Part shown: positions 46,311-59,398 of the stretch, one piece after another
How the letters are laid out: every line of letters begins with the position of its first letter
Numbering within the stretch: position 1 is the stretch's first letter
NCBI GenBank assembly: GCA_958295665.1
Contig: OY282560.1
Coordinates: forward strand, 194,241,011 to 194,305,010
Direction of reading: 5' to 3'
Length of the DNA: 64,000 nt
Source of the DNA: Tipula vernalis
Lineage: Eukaryota > Arthropoda > Insecta > Diptera > Tipulidae
The notes under the pieces: model-generated
Told to the model about the DNA's origin: nothing
Seen by the model: the letters and a program-made list of their open reading frames with translations, nothing else
The model's database searches: none
Program-made: the position numbers and the translations under genes

Positions 46311-47211
46311 CCCCAGAATATTTAATTTGTATTTATATTCATTCTATAATTAAATTCGATCTTTTCCAGAAATTAAATTTTTGTGGTAAGATATTTTTAA
46401 TGTAAAGTGCCTCTTTTCCGCGAATTTATAATTATTTATTATTTTCTTCTTTCTTTCACTAAAATTTTAAAAGTTTTATTTATTTCTCTAGAATTTAAAT
46501 TTTTGATTTATTTCCATTTTATAAGAAAATTCCTCAATAAATTCGCCATTTTCCATAATTAATTTCTCTTATTATTTTTTTTTTTTATAATTTTTTAGTA
46601 ATTTATTCTGAAAATTAAATTCCGTTCTTTTCCAGAATAAATTTTTTTTCCCTATTCCAGAATTTTCAATTTAATTTTAATTTCTTTTTAAAATTAAATC
46701 TCACTTTTCCAGAATTGAAAATTTTTATTTATTCCATTATAAAAATTAAATCCCCCATTTTTCAGAATTCAAAATTTTTATTTATTTCTCCAAAATTTGA
46801 AGTTTCGAATTATTTCTATTTTATAAGTAAATTCCTCAGTAAAATTCCCCCTTTTCTAGAATTAAAAATTTTGAAATATTTTTATTTTAAAATTAAATTC
46901 CCTTTTCAAGAATTCTAAATGTTTATTTATTACATTTTAAAATTAAATTCCTTTTTTTCAGAATTTAACATTTTTATTTATTTAAATTTTAAAATTAAAT
47001 TCCCACATTTCCAAAATTTAAAATTTTTATTTATTAACATTTAAAAATAAAATTCCCCGTTTTCCAGAATTTATAATTCTTCAGTAATTTCTTCTAAAAA
47101 TTAAATTCCTTCTTTGCAGAATTTAGAAATGTTTATTTTTTTCATTTTAAAATTAAATTCCGTTCCTTTCCAGAATTTAAATTTTTATTTATTTTCATTT
47201 AAAATTAAATA

Positions 47212-47435
47212 CCCCTATTCCCTTGGTCGTGCCACTTCATTCGACGTGACAATTGTCGTGTCACTTCAACTTTAAATTGGTATTCTCTTAGTCGATCGAA
47301 GTGATAATATAAGAGAATGCGACGTAAAACTATATCTGTCACTTCAAACGACAATTGTCGCATCGATCGACTAAGATAATATCAAAATTTGATTGTCGGT
47401 ACAAGTGACAAGTGACACGACTAAGGGAATAGGGG
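47212..47435. mobile_element. 224-bp MITE inside the satellite
   Basis: Terminal inverted repeats of 26 bp with two mismatches: CCCCTATTCCCTTGGTCGTG at the left, and a right end reading CACGACTAAGGGAATAGGGG. Inside, gacaattgtcg occurs twice, near each end. Satellite units continue on both sides. Confidence 0.85.
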
Positions 47436-47939
47436 TGAAAGTCCCCCTATTCCAGAATTTTTAATGTTTTGTTAATTTTCTTTAAAAATTAAACCTGCCT
47501 TTTCCAGAATTTAAAATTTTTATTTATTACCGTTTTAAAATTGAATCTCCCTTTTCCAGAAGTAAAAATTTTGATTTATTTCTCCAGAATTTGAAGTTTC
47601 GAATTAATTCTATTTTATAAGTAAATTCCTCAATTAAATTTCCATTATTAATAATTGAATTTTCATAAATATCATGCACATTGAGTAACTGAGTTGGGCT
47701 TGATTTCAAATTGGCTAAAATTCCGTGGAGAAGTTCGAATGTGTAAATCACAATATTTACCCGTGGATATACCGACAAGGTTAAGGTTAAATTATATTCC
47801 CCCTTTTCTACAATTTACAATTTTTATTAACTTCCAATTTCAAATTAAATTCTATCTTTCCAGAATTTAAATTTTTTATTTATTTTCATTTTAAGATTTA
47901 AGATACGTATTTTCCAAAATTTGGAACTTTTATAGCTCA

Positions 47940-48850
47940 TTTACAATAAAATGTACAGCATGAGGTGAAATAATATTAAAAATTAACAAAAATAACATAG
48001 TTAACAAAAATCAATTAAAAAAACTACGTATTGCCCATCCATCACGCCATTCCAAAAATTTTGTCCTAAATAATTTTGCCGATCCTAATCACTTAATTTC
48101 CAATGGAATTGAATTCCATTGGGAAAGTCCCCTAACATAAAATGACGTGTTTAACGATCAACAACAATTTTTAGCCGGAATTAGGCGGAAGTTAGAGGAA
48201 TGAAACCTACTAAACATAAATTTCCTATATAGATAACAAGGCTCCTTAGCTTTGAGAAGTTTAAAAATAAAAAGACAAACCCGAAATTCGTAAAAAATAG
48301 ATAAACTACATTCTTAAACAAGGCTAGAGTAGGCAAAAATATGATCGAATTTCCTAATACCAAAAATAAACCTGGTACAAGCATTGAAATAGCTTTGGAG
48401 AACATTCATATTTTCCTGAAGCATACCGAATTAAACTATGTCACCGTAAATAAAATGAGGAAGAAGATAAGACAAAAACAATTTTTTCCTAAACTGACTA
48501 TCAGAAAATCCAACCACTTTATACAAACAACTAAGCATGCCAAAGACCCTCTTACTAACAGTAACTAAATGGTCACCCCAAGTAAGAGTTTTATTAATAA
48601 CTAAGCCTAAATCCCTAACAGTATTTGAATATTCAATTAGCGAACCCTGCATTTTTTATAAATTATAATCGACTGAGATTTATTTATCAGAGAAATATTC
48701 CTAACAATAGAATCCTGATCTAAACGACTATTTCTATAATTTTGAACGTCATCAGTGAAAATATGAAATGAACAATGTTGAATGGAGGATTCTATGTCAT
48801 GTATGTACATAGAGAATACTAGAGGACCCAGCACTGAACCCTAAAGTACG
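47940..48850 (-). pseudogene. LINE reverse transcriptase fragment inside the satellite
   Basis: On the minus strand, from 48834: MLGPLVFSMYIHDIESSI and HIFTDDVQNYRNSRL (YADD reads FTDD), then LIEYSNTVRDLGLVINKTLTW, LSCLYKVVGFSD, LRKKL-like FRKKLFLSYLLPHFIYGDIV, then FPNGIQFHWKLSD and NYLGQNFWNGVMDGQ toward 47950. This is the palm-to-C-terminal part of a Jockey/CR1-type non-LTR retrotransposon. A deletion removes the stretch after the FTDD block, and frames shift. The 5' cut at about 48850 and a 3' end in the satellite fit a 5'-truncated LINE insertion. Confidence 0.85.
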
Positions 48851-51800
48851 CCGGAAATTCATTTTCTAGAGTTTACAACATTTTGTTAAAAATTGGCCTC
48901 CTTTCCAAATTTTCATTCTAAAATTCAATTCCAGTTCTTCAGAATTTAACATTTAGATTTGTTTCCATTTTAAAATTATATTCCTTTTAAGTCCTTTTCC
49001 AGAATTTAAAATTTTATTTATTTAAATTTTAAAATTAAATGCCTCCAGTTCCAGAATTTATAATTATTGTTAATTTTAGTATCAACATCAAATCGTAATC
49101 ATCTTCACATGATTAAATTTATTTATTTTCGTTTTAGAATTACCTTTCTCGTAGATTTAAATTTTTTTATTAATTTCCATTTTAAAATTAAGTTCCTCCT
49201 TCTAAAGAATTTAAAAATGTTATTTAGTTTCATTTAAAATGTATCTTCTCTTTTCAAGAATTTATAATTTTTTGTTAATTTCTTTCTAAACTTGAATTCT
49301 TCCTTTTCCAGAATTTAAAATTTTTATTTTTTTTATCTTAAAACTAACTTCACCCTCCTTGAGGATTTATATCTTTTATTTATTTATATTTTAAAATGAA
49401 ATCCTGCCTTTCCAGAATTTATAATTGTTATTTATTTTCATTTCAAAATTAAACTACCCTATTCCAGAATTATTAATTTTTTGTTAATTGCTTTTAAAAA
49501 TTAAGTTCCCGCTTTCCCAAAATATTTAATTTGTATTTATTTTCATTCTATAATTAAATTCCAACTTTTCCAGAAATTATATTTTTTTGGTAATATATTT
49601 TTAATGTTAAGTGCCTCATTTCCGCGAATTTATATTTATTAGTTATTTTCTTCTTGCTCTCACTAAAAATTTATTTATTTCTCCAGATGTTGAAGTTTTG
49701 GTTTATTTTCATTTTATTAGAAAATTCTTCAATTAAATTCCCTCTTTTCCAAAATTTAAAATTTGTATTTATTTAAATTTTAAAATTAAATTCCCACATT
49801 TCCAGAATTAAAAATTTGTATTTATTACGATTTAAAAATAAAATTTCCCGTTCATTTTCCAGAATTTATAATTCTTTAGTATTTTATTTGGAAAATAAAA
49901 TTCCTTCTTTCCAGAATTTATAATTGTTTATTTTTTTCGTTTTAAAATTACACTCCCCTGATTCCAGAATTCTCAATTTTTTTTTTGTAATTTTTTTAAA
50001 AATTAAACCTCCCTTTTTCAGAATTTAAAATTTGTATTTATTTCCAATTTAAAATTAAATTCCGCCTATTCCAGAATTCAAATGTTTTATTTATTTCTTC
50101 AGTATTTGAAATTTTTGAATTATTTCTGCTTTATAAGTAAATTCCAAAATTAAATTCCGCCTTTTCCAGAATTTAAAATGTTATTTATTCCATTTTAAAA
50201 TAAAATTCCCTCTATTTCAGAATTAAATTTTTTTATTTATTTTCATTTTAAAATTAAACTACCTGTTCTCCAAAAATTGATAGTTTGATTTTTTTAATTT
50301 TTCTCCTTTCTAGAATTTATAATTTTTCATTAATTTCCGTTAAAAATTAGAGTCTTTCTTTTCCAGAACTTATAATTGTTCGATATGTATTTTCATTTTA
50401 TAATTAAAATCCATTATTTCGAGAATTTACAATTTTTGTTTATTTACATTTTAAAATATCTCCCCCCTTTTCCAGAATTTCTAATTTTTTGTTAATAACT
50501 TTAAAAAATTAAATTTCCGTTATTCCAGGATTGATAATTTTTTGTTATTTTAATTTTATATTTAAATTCTCATTTAAAACAATTTAAAATTTGAATTTAT
50601 TTCCTTTTTAAAATTCATCCTCTCTTTTTCAGCAATTAAAATTTTTATTATATCCATTTTTAAATTAAACTTCCTGTTTGCCAAAATTTGAAATTTTTAT
50701 TAAATTTCATTTTAAATTTAAATTTCCTCTTTCAAGAATTTATAATTTTTCATTAATTTCCATTAAAATTTATAATTTATTAGTAATTTTTTCTGAAAAT
50801 TAAGTTCCTACTTTCCAGGATTTATAATTGTTTATTTATTTCCATTTCAAAATTAAACTTCCCCTAATCCAGAATTTTCAATTTTTTGTTAATTCTTGTT
50901 TAAAATTAAACCTCCCTTTTCAGAATTTAAAAGTTTTATTTAATTCCAATTTAAAATTAAATTCCCCTTTTCCAAAATCAAATTTTTTTATTTATTTCTC
51001 CAGAATTTAAAATTTTGATTTATTTGTTTTATAAGTAAATTCCTCAATTAATTTCCCCTTTTTCCAAAATTAAAAATTTGTATTTATTTTCATTTTAAAA
51101 TTAAATTCTCCCCATTCCAGAATTTTTAATTCGGTGTTAATTTCTTTTTAAAAAACAAATCCCGCCTTTCCCCGAATTTTTAATTTGTATTTATTTTCAT
51201 TCTGTATTTAAATTCCCCTTTTTCCAAAATTTAAAATTTTTTATTTATTTTCGTTTTAAAATTAAATTTCCTCTTTTCTAAAATTTAAAATTTTTATTTA
51301 ATTTTAGTTAAAGATTAAATCCCCTCTAAAAAAAATTTCAACTTTTCCAGAATTTATAATTTTTTGTTAATTTCTTTTAAAATTTAAATTCTCGTTTTTC
51401 CAGGAATATAAATTCACCATTTCAACAATTTAAAATTTGCATTTATTTCCATTTTAAAATTAAATTTCCCAAATTTATTTTAAAATGAAATTTCCCATTT
51501 TCCAGAATTCATAAAATTTTTTTACTTTTTTTTTAAATAAAAATTCCTCCGTTTTTGGGATATATAATTCTTTTGTTATTTATATTTTAAAATTAAACTC
51601 CCTTTTCTCCAAAATTAGAAATTTTGATTTATTTTTATTCTAAATTTAAATCTCCCCTTTCCAGAATTAATAATTTATAATTAAAATACATTATTTCGAG
51701 GATTTACAATTTATATTTATTCCCATTTTAAAATTAAATTCCCCTTTTTCCACATTTAAATTTTGTGGTTAGTTTAAATTTAAAATAAAAGGCCATTTCT

Positions 51801-52149
51801 CTAGAATTAAAAATATTTATTTATTTCCATGTTATTTAAATCCCCTCTTTACCAGAATTTAACATTTTTATTTATTTCCATTTTAAAATAAAATTTCACC
51901 TTTTGCGAAATTTATAATTTTTTGCTTCTTTAATTTCATAATTAAATTGTCCTTTCCAACAATTTAAAATTTGGATTTATTTCCGTTTTAAAATTAAATT
52001 ATTCCTTTTCCAGCATTTAAATTTTTTAATAATATTCATTTTAAACTTAAATTTCCCTATTTCCAGAATTTGCAATTTTTATTTATTTCCATTTTAAGAT
52101 TTTTCCCTTTTTCAAAATTTAGAATTTTTCGTTAATCTCTTTTTCTGAT

Positions 52150-52320
52150 CAACATCAATCACCCAACCCAGCCAAAACTATTGACTATTACCATCACAAT
52201 CACAAACACCATCATCAACACCAGTATCATCACCATCACAGTCAACAAACAACTCTTGATCCCAATCAACATCAACTTCACAAGCATCATCACTATCATA
52301 ATCACAATCAGCTTGTTTAC
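52150..52320. repeat. CAT/CAA-rich simple sequence
   Basis: Imperfect CAT/CAC/AAT trinucleotide runs. The acidic DCDGDD-type minus-strand frame and the Thr/Ile plus-strand frame over it are both products of this repeat. Confidence 0.75.
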
Positions 52321-54298
52321 ACCACGTATAAAGCGCATTGCAACAATGCAACAGTCGCGTGTTCACACTATGTTGCGTCAACTGTTGTTATTTGTCTATG
52401 GATAAGTAACATTTTATAATAAGCATACCTACTCAAAACCAAAAAAAATGTTTACACAAACCGTATTGTATCTATGACGCACTGATACTATTAAATACAA
52501 ATCCTACTAATTCTAAGTGTTAGTGAGATTTTTTACTATTTTTGATACCAACTACAATTTAAAATCGAAATATGTAAAGATTACCCTAGAGAAACGACAC
52601 TAATACTTACAGAAATAGTAGGTTTTATTTGTGTTTGTATCGCCATAGTACAAGATAAACTTTTTTGTTGGTTTTGGTTGACCACATACAATTTTTGTTG
52701 AAACGATGCAAAACAATTATTACTCCTCCATCAAAGTTAGTGTAGGCAAAGAGGTATGAAACGAGGAACTGTTGTGATGCACTGTTTGCATGGTGTGAAC
52801 AGGCTAAATGGCCTTTTCCTTGTTTTTTTTAACGCAAATTCTATTTCGGGGGTGAAAAGTATGGTGACAATGGTGGTACTATTAAAAGATGGGATTATGG
52901 TCAGATAATAAATTTTAGACATACAGTACTCATTTTTCTGATTTAATAATTTTCTGCGGCCATTGTGATGATTACAAATATAATACGGTCGGGCATTGAA
53001 CTATAGCACTTGTTACCTTCTCCCACAACCCGACCACTTATGATAAACATTAACATTTTGGTGTCGGTCATATTAAACGCCGGAATCAATTCGTCGGACC
53101 GTGCGCTGGTTGGTACACATGCTCTTTTTTAGCGAATTTTCTTGGTAATTTTAAAAATATACAAAAGCAATTCTATTGTTTAAAACCAAATAAAAATTAG
53201 CTAATTTTTTAACATCTTTTAATTTTTATTATATACAATAATTCCACATGATATAAATGAATAAAGTTACACTCAAATGTCAACAAATAGTACATTTTTA
53301 TAAAAATAGTTGGTTCGTAGCTATTCGTAGCAAAAAAACAATGTGCCTGCTACAATTTCAAATTTATTTTTGCAAAGATAGGAACCAACAATTTTTTTTT
53401 TATTTTGAAGATATTTTGGTCCCAAAACTCAAACCAAAAAGTGGTTCAACCTTAATTTCCAGTCGAAATTGATCTGAAAATTTGAAGCTTAAACTAAAGG
53501 TAAAGTCTACCGGAAAACATCTCAAATGGCCTTTTTTCATTAAGACTGTGTCCGAAAACTGTGATAAATATTTTTTTAATATACATTTTTGACAGATTTA
53601 AACAAAAATGCTATCATTTAACCTAAATAGCAAATCGGACTCGTTGATATTTCTCGCTCATGATATTCTTTATAATGCAAATCGTTACAAACTTCGGACA
53701 CTTTTTACAAATTAAAAAATTATACAAAAACTTCAATTTGCAATTTACAATGCAAACAACGCAAAAAAGCCAAAATGAACAACGAGATAGAGCGAAAAAA
53801 CTTATTTAATAAATTCAATTAAATAATCTCATCAATTTTACTATTATGTACACATTTTAGCTAACTTTTTGTTTTATGAAAAAAGAATGAATCGTGATAA
53901 AAAATGATTTTGTTTTAAAGTGACGGATACACTAACAAAATGTAATCAACTGGTAAAACTGAGTTAATCTATGTATTTTTTTATGTTTTAATAACTTTAT
54001 CAATTCTTTTTCAGGTTAATGCCATTTTCTGTTTGAAAATTTTTCATCTTATAATCACAAAGTCTTCTAGTATTCCAATAAATAATATAAAGTTTGTCCT
54101 GCTAGTACGATGAAGAAACAACCATAATTGGTTGCATCTGTAACATGATTCAAGACCATTTATTTTTTATCTCACTTTTGTTTGTTAGTTATTTTACATA
54201 CATATAATCAACAACAGAATGAAGCAATTCATAATTTATCGAATTATGTAAGAAAATGCTTGTGTAAGAGCTTTATGAAATAATTCAATTATTTTTAC
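52321..54298. other. AT-rich intronic DNA next to the ATG exon
   Basis: No gene recognised. A GC-richer patch at 52980-53130 (cacaacccgaccac, ttcgtcggaccgtgcgctgg) is unassigned. Confidence 0.45.
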
Positions 54299-54407
54299 CT
54301 TTATCTTGTGCTGTTAGTAACGATGATGATAACGTTTGTTTTAATTTAACAAATGTTCCTGTATTTTCTGGTGAATTTTGTGTTGTGGTTTCATCTGTAG
54401 CCACCAT
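54299..54407 (-). CDS. ATG-starting exon of an unrecognised host gene
   Basis: On the minus strand a strong acceptor (tatattttctttttccag) is followed at once by ATG and 36 open codons, beginning MVATDETTTQN and ending LLTAQDK, then one base and the donor gtaaaaat. The peptide is rich in Thr and Ser with a short Lys/Leu stretch (FVKLKQTLSSSLL). It has balanced codon use, unlike the AT-biased chance frames around it. The ATG may be the true start, with an untranslated exon further upstream beyond 54407, or the exon may be internal in phase 0. The next exon I can see in the same phase is at 494-531. The protein family is not recognised. Confidence 0.6.
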
Positions 54408-56220
54408 CTGGAAAAAGAAAATATATAAAAGTAAATAATGAGTTAGATTACTTATAGACAAGGTAACATAAATTTATATTTGTTTTTTTTTATTTGAAAT
54501 TTTAAATACCTATAAGCGGTTTATGGAATATTCAATTTTTCTGAAAACCAAAATTTAAAATTCGGATGCTTGCGATTCACAAGAACCCAAAATCTTTAAA
54601 TGATAATTCGTTTTCTGTGTCATAAAAAGTACAATTTCTGTAGCGGAAACTGTATATAAATCACTAGGTCCTCCGTTCTTGGCTAGCCAACCCCGAAGCA
54701 TCTTCACTAGTTGGTCAAGACCTCTCCAATGACGATATTTATAGTATTTATGACAACTGAACTTGACTTTATGAAGTAAACATATTTATCTGCCACCAGA
54801 GTCATAACAGTGTCTTTTACTCGAACTGTTTAGGAGGTTTAATTTTAAAATTTTAATGAAACAGTTTATTGGAATTATTCCGATATCTTTGATGTAAGTT
54901 AAGATAATTGAAATGTTGATAACGAAAAATGATATTGATTGAGACTGGACTTTAGGAATATGCTCGATTATGTTGTTTTCATGTTGCTGAATTGACTGAG
55001 GATCTAAGAACCTCTAATTTAGAAACTTAAGGAAAACATAATTAAGCTTACAACTGAAATGCAGCTTCCATTATGTTAAAATGAGATTGAGAACTTATGT
55101 AAATAAATTCAGGCTTGCAGTGCTATTAACAGCAATATTGCTACTTCAACTTTCAATATAGGTATCGGAATTATTCCAATAACTTGTTTCATTGAAAATT
55201 TAAAATTAAACTTCGAATTCGAATATCTTCAATATATACACAAACAGCGCGATAATGATGAATTTCATAACTAAAAGGTCAGGATAAAAATTGTGGCATT
55301 CTTTAAGGCCTAACTGACTCCGACCGAAAACAACTAATTTTCACACCACTGTGTTGGGTTCTGTGTAGGATAGGAGGGGTAAAAAAAAAAGTTTAGGATT
55401 TCCTTGCATCCCTAGAACAAATTCTTTCCAATAGCTCTTGTTTTAAATATATTCGGCCTCCAAAGTGGCAAAACTAGTACAACTGCCACCAGCAATTTAA
55501 TGGGGATTTTGTTAACGTAACTCTCGAATTAAAAGAAAATCACACACGGTGATAAATAATGTTAAACCTTTGTTGATTGTTCCCATTATCTAAGAACGCA
55601 AAAACATGGAGACTTGTACTGGAGTCTGGCCAAAGTCCGCAGCCCACACAATAATTATTAAAATTTGTTTGAAGTTATTGGTGTCCTGCTCAGCTCTTTG
55701 GTAAAGCTGCAAACTTGTAATTCATCTAAGGCTAACTTCAAAATCAAATAGAAGGAAATTCTCTCATCTATAAAAGCTCTGTTGAATAGTATCAAAAATA
55801 CCATAGAATTGTTTAAAGAAAAATTTAACAATATTGCTCGTTTCCTTCCCTATTCCTAAACAGATCTATTCCTCCACATATTCATATAAATAATACAAAA
55901 ACTGTAATAGATCCATTTTGAAACTTCCATAGAGGTAAGTGTAAAAATCGATACATTTCAACAAACAATTTTGAAAACTGATGTATTCCAAAATAGTTTT
56001 TAAAATACAAGTTTGTGTGGGCAACATACATGACTTTAATTATTACATTACTTAAATGAAAATGATTGAACAACGTACTGAATAAAAAATTAAAAAAAAA
56101 AAGTTTTCAAAATAATTTTGAAATTAACGTTTCTCGTTTATCTTAAGAACTAAACCATTGGAATATGTGATGACACTTTCAACATTTCGTCATCTTTCGT
56201 TATGATAAGAGTGTGTCTGA
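54408..56220. other. AT-rich DNA upstream of the ATG exon
   Basis: No gene or repeat I can support. An upstream untranslated exon of the host gene could lie here or further right, but I cannot see its signals. Confidence 0.45.
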
Positions 56221-56224
56221 ATGC

Positions 56225-58470
56225 CCTATTTAAAACTGCGGCGGCGTTAAAACATACAGGTCACCGAACGACAATACAAACACAAAACGTGTCGAATTTA
56301 GAGTGGCTTCGATCTCCGGCAAAACCTTAGTAATTCCGTCCATGCTAAGAATATTGTCCTCAACGATGATCGCTTTCCTACATCCTTCCAAAACTAAGGG
56401 CACATTCAGGATTAAAATGCCCGGTGATAGAGTTTCTTGAAAGAAAATGAAAAATTCATTCTGAGTAAATATCGGAGCAGAAGCCTTTTCTAGAAACAAA
56501 ACCCTTTAAAGCAACCAGAAGCGATTCGCTATTATTAACGATTCGAAGAGACCAATGTATGATTTGTAGTTTTTTATCCGCCGCCTGTTTTGTCGGCTCC
56601 AAGTTTGAGAATTGGTCTAATAAATTTGGACCTAACTGCTTGCAGATTAGTGCCGATGATACAGGATTCAATAATTTAGCCTTAAATGGATACTTAACAG
56701 GATGTGTAACATCGTAGGTGTTATTTGAATTCGTTAGTTTGCCCGCCGTTCAGCGTCTTTAATTTGCTTGAGGTGAGCACACTATTGACCACCTTCAGGT
56801 AATTGGACCTCATCATCGAAATGTTGGGTTTGCCTGAATAAAGGAAGAATATTTTTTACACTGAACGATTGATAACGTGCTTTTTCTAAGGTTGCTTTAG
56901 CACTTCCTTGCAGGCTTAAACCACGGGAAGCACAATCTACTGTATCAAATGTATTTATTTCCACTTATAGCGAGATGAAGCGTCTAGGATTTTAGAGGTT
57001 CGATTTCCTAGAGAGGCTCGATTTCCTAAAATGATGAATTGGTTCCGAAGACTGTAGTCTCTATGATAAGTTATGATATGATCGCGCATGCACGAAGGCG
57101 CAGAAGAATTTGTTTCGATTTTACCGCCAGACCAAAAGCAAGACAATCATAAACTCCGGTCTTAGTTTTCGATGATGCGTCGAGCATGATAAGAAGCGAG
57201 GAACTGATGGTGGGATTGTTACATTAGACCATGATGAGGGAGGTACACACCAAAACTATATTCTTCCATAAATTTTTTAAAATCTTTGTGCAGTCCTGTG
57301 TTTTTGTGTAATCGTTGTTCCATACCTTGTAATTGACGAACAGCGATCGAGAATGGTAGTTTTACTATGCAGCGACCATCCTCTGCAGGGTCATGCTTTC
57401 TTGGAATATGTCTCGCAATACTTTTTCCCGTCTGTCAATATGTTCATCGTCTCGATTTCTTTAACCTGCAAACATTTTTTTATGGAGCGACAATTTAGAA
57501 GTTATCTTTGGTCACACTAATGCTTGCACATAGTTGAAGACAGGATTCGGTTATGAAAAAGCCTAATTATCTGACTTTGCCGCAACTGGTGGCTACATTA
57601 ATCATTGCTGCAGGTAATAACGTTAACAGCAACTGATTAAAGACGTGCCGAGAATATATGTCATTTTAACATCCGGATTTGGTTGGTTCATCTTAGACCA
57701 TCATATGACATATTGCTGAAACTAGTACATTTGCGTTTTGCTCTGTATCTTAACACACCGTGATCGCCGCCTTAACAATTATGCACCGATTGGAATTATT
57801 TGCTCAGTTTCATCTATCAGGATTCATCATCTATGAAGAGACGTATTCTTTGTTATTGCAAACAGCCCAGCAGGAATTATTTAACACGACGTGTCTTTTA
57901 ATATGTGGTTCTTTACCATAGCTTATCCTCTCAATAATTTCAATGTATATCCTCTTCGTAATAGGATTTTGATATGTCCTGAATTGTTGGAAAATCCTTT
58001 TCCAAAGTTTCTTGCGCCAATAGATGTCAATATAGATATCTTGACTGAGGACTGGTTTTTCAATAAATATTCTGATGAGCGCATTAATTGTATGTCGCGG
58101 TCTATCATATCGTTGATGCCATTTGGCCATCGGTGATGCTGCGGTCACAACCCTTTTAAGTACTCGATATAGTCATCAGAAAACATTGATATTAGTTTTG
58201 GTAGACTTACATCTGCTCCTGATTGAGTGCCATTCAAAAGATTGTTGAAGCTTGCATTGTGATGGTCTTGTAATAATTTTCTTCGTATTTCAATTAGGTT
58301 CTTGTGATGTTGTATCCATTTTAAAAATGTTTATTTCAGTGATGGTAAATTCCTACATTAAACTCTCGAGACGATCCTGAAGCTTTTTTCAGTCTAACAA
58401 GTATGAATTTCACCTTGCCTTTATTAACTGATCTTTGCTTTCTTAGGGCGTTAAAGCCCGCCATTTTAAA
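56225..58470 (-). pseudogene. BEL/Pao gag-pol remnant
   Basis: On the minus strand the gag start MAGFNALRKQRSVNKGK is at 58464. Next come LLQDHHNASFNNLLNGTQSG, VSLPKLI and ALIRIFIEKPVL (gag, DUF1759-like), TAMINVATSCGKVR and FFITESCLQL (protease, with the DSG core lost), DGRCIVKLPFS, FKKFMEEYSFGV and YLPHHGL (RT start), TVDCASRGLS (pre-integrase, usual NPADCASRG), FVSRKGFCSDIYSE (integrase, SDN motif truncated) and VLPEIEATLNS, GDLYVLTPPQF (integrase C-terminal region) at 56230. The order is complete, but most of RT and RNase H is deleted and stops are frequent. About 2.2 kb remain of a coding span that is usually over 5 kb. Confidence 0.85.
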
Positions 58471-58539
58471 CTTTATCACTACACTTTACGGTTTACAATT
58501 CCACTCTTGCACTAATAAGTTTCCAAATATTTATTGGCT

Positions 58540-59398
58540 ATTTTCGGTTTATTTCATGGTATAACATTCCTAGTTGATTATAAACTAGACAGTCTTTAAT
58601 TTGCTCTTCAGCACAATGAGTCCCCCATATATAAGAAGAGTCATTGAAATTATTAACAAATAGTCTTTTGTGGCTGAACCTGAACATTGTTGAAACTTTT
58701 TCTTGTGGTATGGATTTTAGAGGTTTGCTGTACTGAAGATTGTCCAAATCACAGAGCTTTTCCTGGATTGTGACATAGACCACTAGTTAGTTTAAGGAGT
58801 GTACTTTCATTTAAAATTAGTAAGATTTGATTATGACAATAACATGTGTTTTGTGAGTGAATCTGAAAAATGTTGATTTTTTTTTTGTGTCGTATGGATT
58901 TTAGAGGTTTCCTCTACTGAAGATGGCCCAACTCACAGAGTTTCCTCTAGGGAAGTGACATAGGATCTAAAATTATTAATATTTCATTATGACAATAAAA
59001 ACTCTTCTGTGGGTGAATCTGTAAATTGTAGAATTTTTTTTGGAGTTATAGATGTTAGTGGTTTGCTGTACTGAAGATTGTCCACATCACAAAGTTTTCA
59101 TGGGATGTGACATAGGCTATTAGTTAGCTTGACAATAAAAAGTGTTTTGCGGGTTAATCTGAAATTTGTTGAAATTTTTTGTGAGTTATTTGTTTTAGAG
59201 GTTTGCTGTACTTCTGATTCACCCACATAAGACTTTTTATTGTCATAATGAAATATTAATAATTTTAGATCAAAGTATGCTCCTCCTTAAGCTAAGTAAT
59301 GGCCTATATCACTTCCCTAGAGAAAACTCTGTGAGTTGGGCAATCTTCAGTATAGCAAACTTCTAACAGAATACTTTTTATTGCCATAATCAAATCTT
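58540..59398. repeat. Local repeat array, direct then inverted copies
   Basis: Units carry gttgaaattttttgtgtcgtatgg, gattttagaggtttgctgtactgaagattgtcc and cacagagttttc..gggatgtgacatag. Direct copies lie near 58680, 58865, 59020 and 59165. An inverted copy begins at about 59217, is broken by the LINE at 59399, and continues at 63293-63440. Confidence 0.8.

Larger units (their letters stand above)
46310..52135. repeat. 5.8-kb AT-rich satellite, unit about 60 bp
   Basis: Units of the form ccttttccagaatttaaaat(tt) tttatttatttccattttaaaattaaattcc recur without clear gaps through this interval, with strong divergence and variants ending in ttttttgttaatttctttt. The array is interrupted by a MITE (47212-47435), a repeat block (47640-47800) and a LINE fragment (47940-48850), after which the units resume. 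Open frames inside it are low-complexity artefacts of the units. Confidence 0.9.
532..54298 (-). other. Candidate 53.8-kb intron filled with transposons
   Basis: This is the interval between the two phase-matched minus-strand exons. It starts (minus direction) with gtaaaaat and ends with a pyrimidine tract and ag. Inside I find almost only decayed transposons, satellites and AT-rich unique DNA in both orientations. Other small or alternative exons inside it cannot be excluded by eye. Confidence 0.45.

Noticed and set aside
46715..51010. Phe/Lys/Leu-rich open frames within the satellite
   Set aside because: Their peptides follow the 60-bp unit and have no independent coding features.
52178..52405. 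Acidic (minus) and Thr/Ile-rich (plus) open frames
   Set aside because: Both are translations of CAT/CAA simple repeats; no conserved motif.
53040..53130. GC-richer patch that could be a retroelement primer site or an exon
   Set aside because: No open frame with splice signals and no LTR pair around it.
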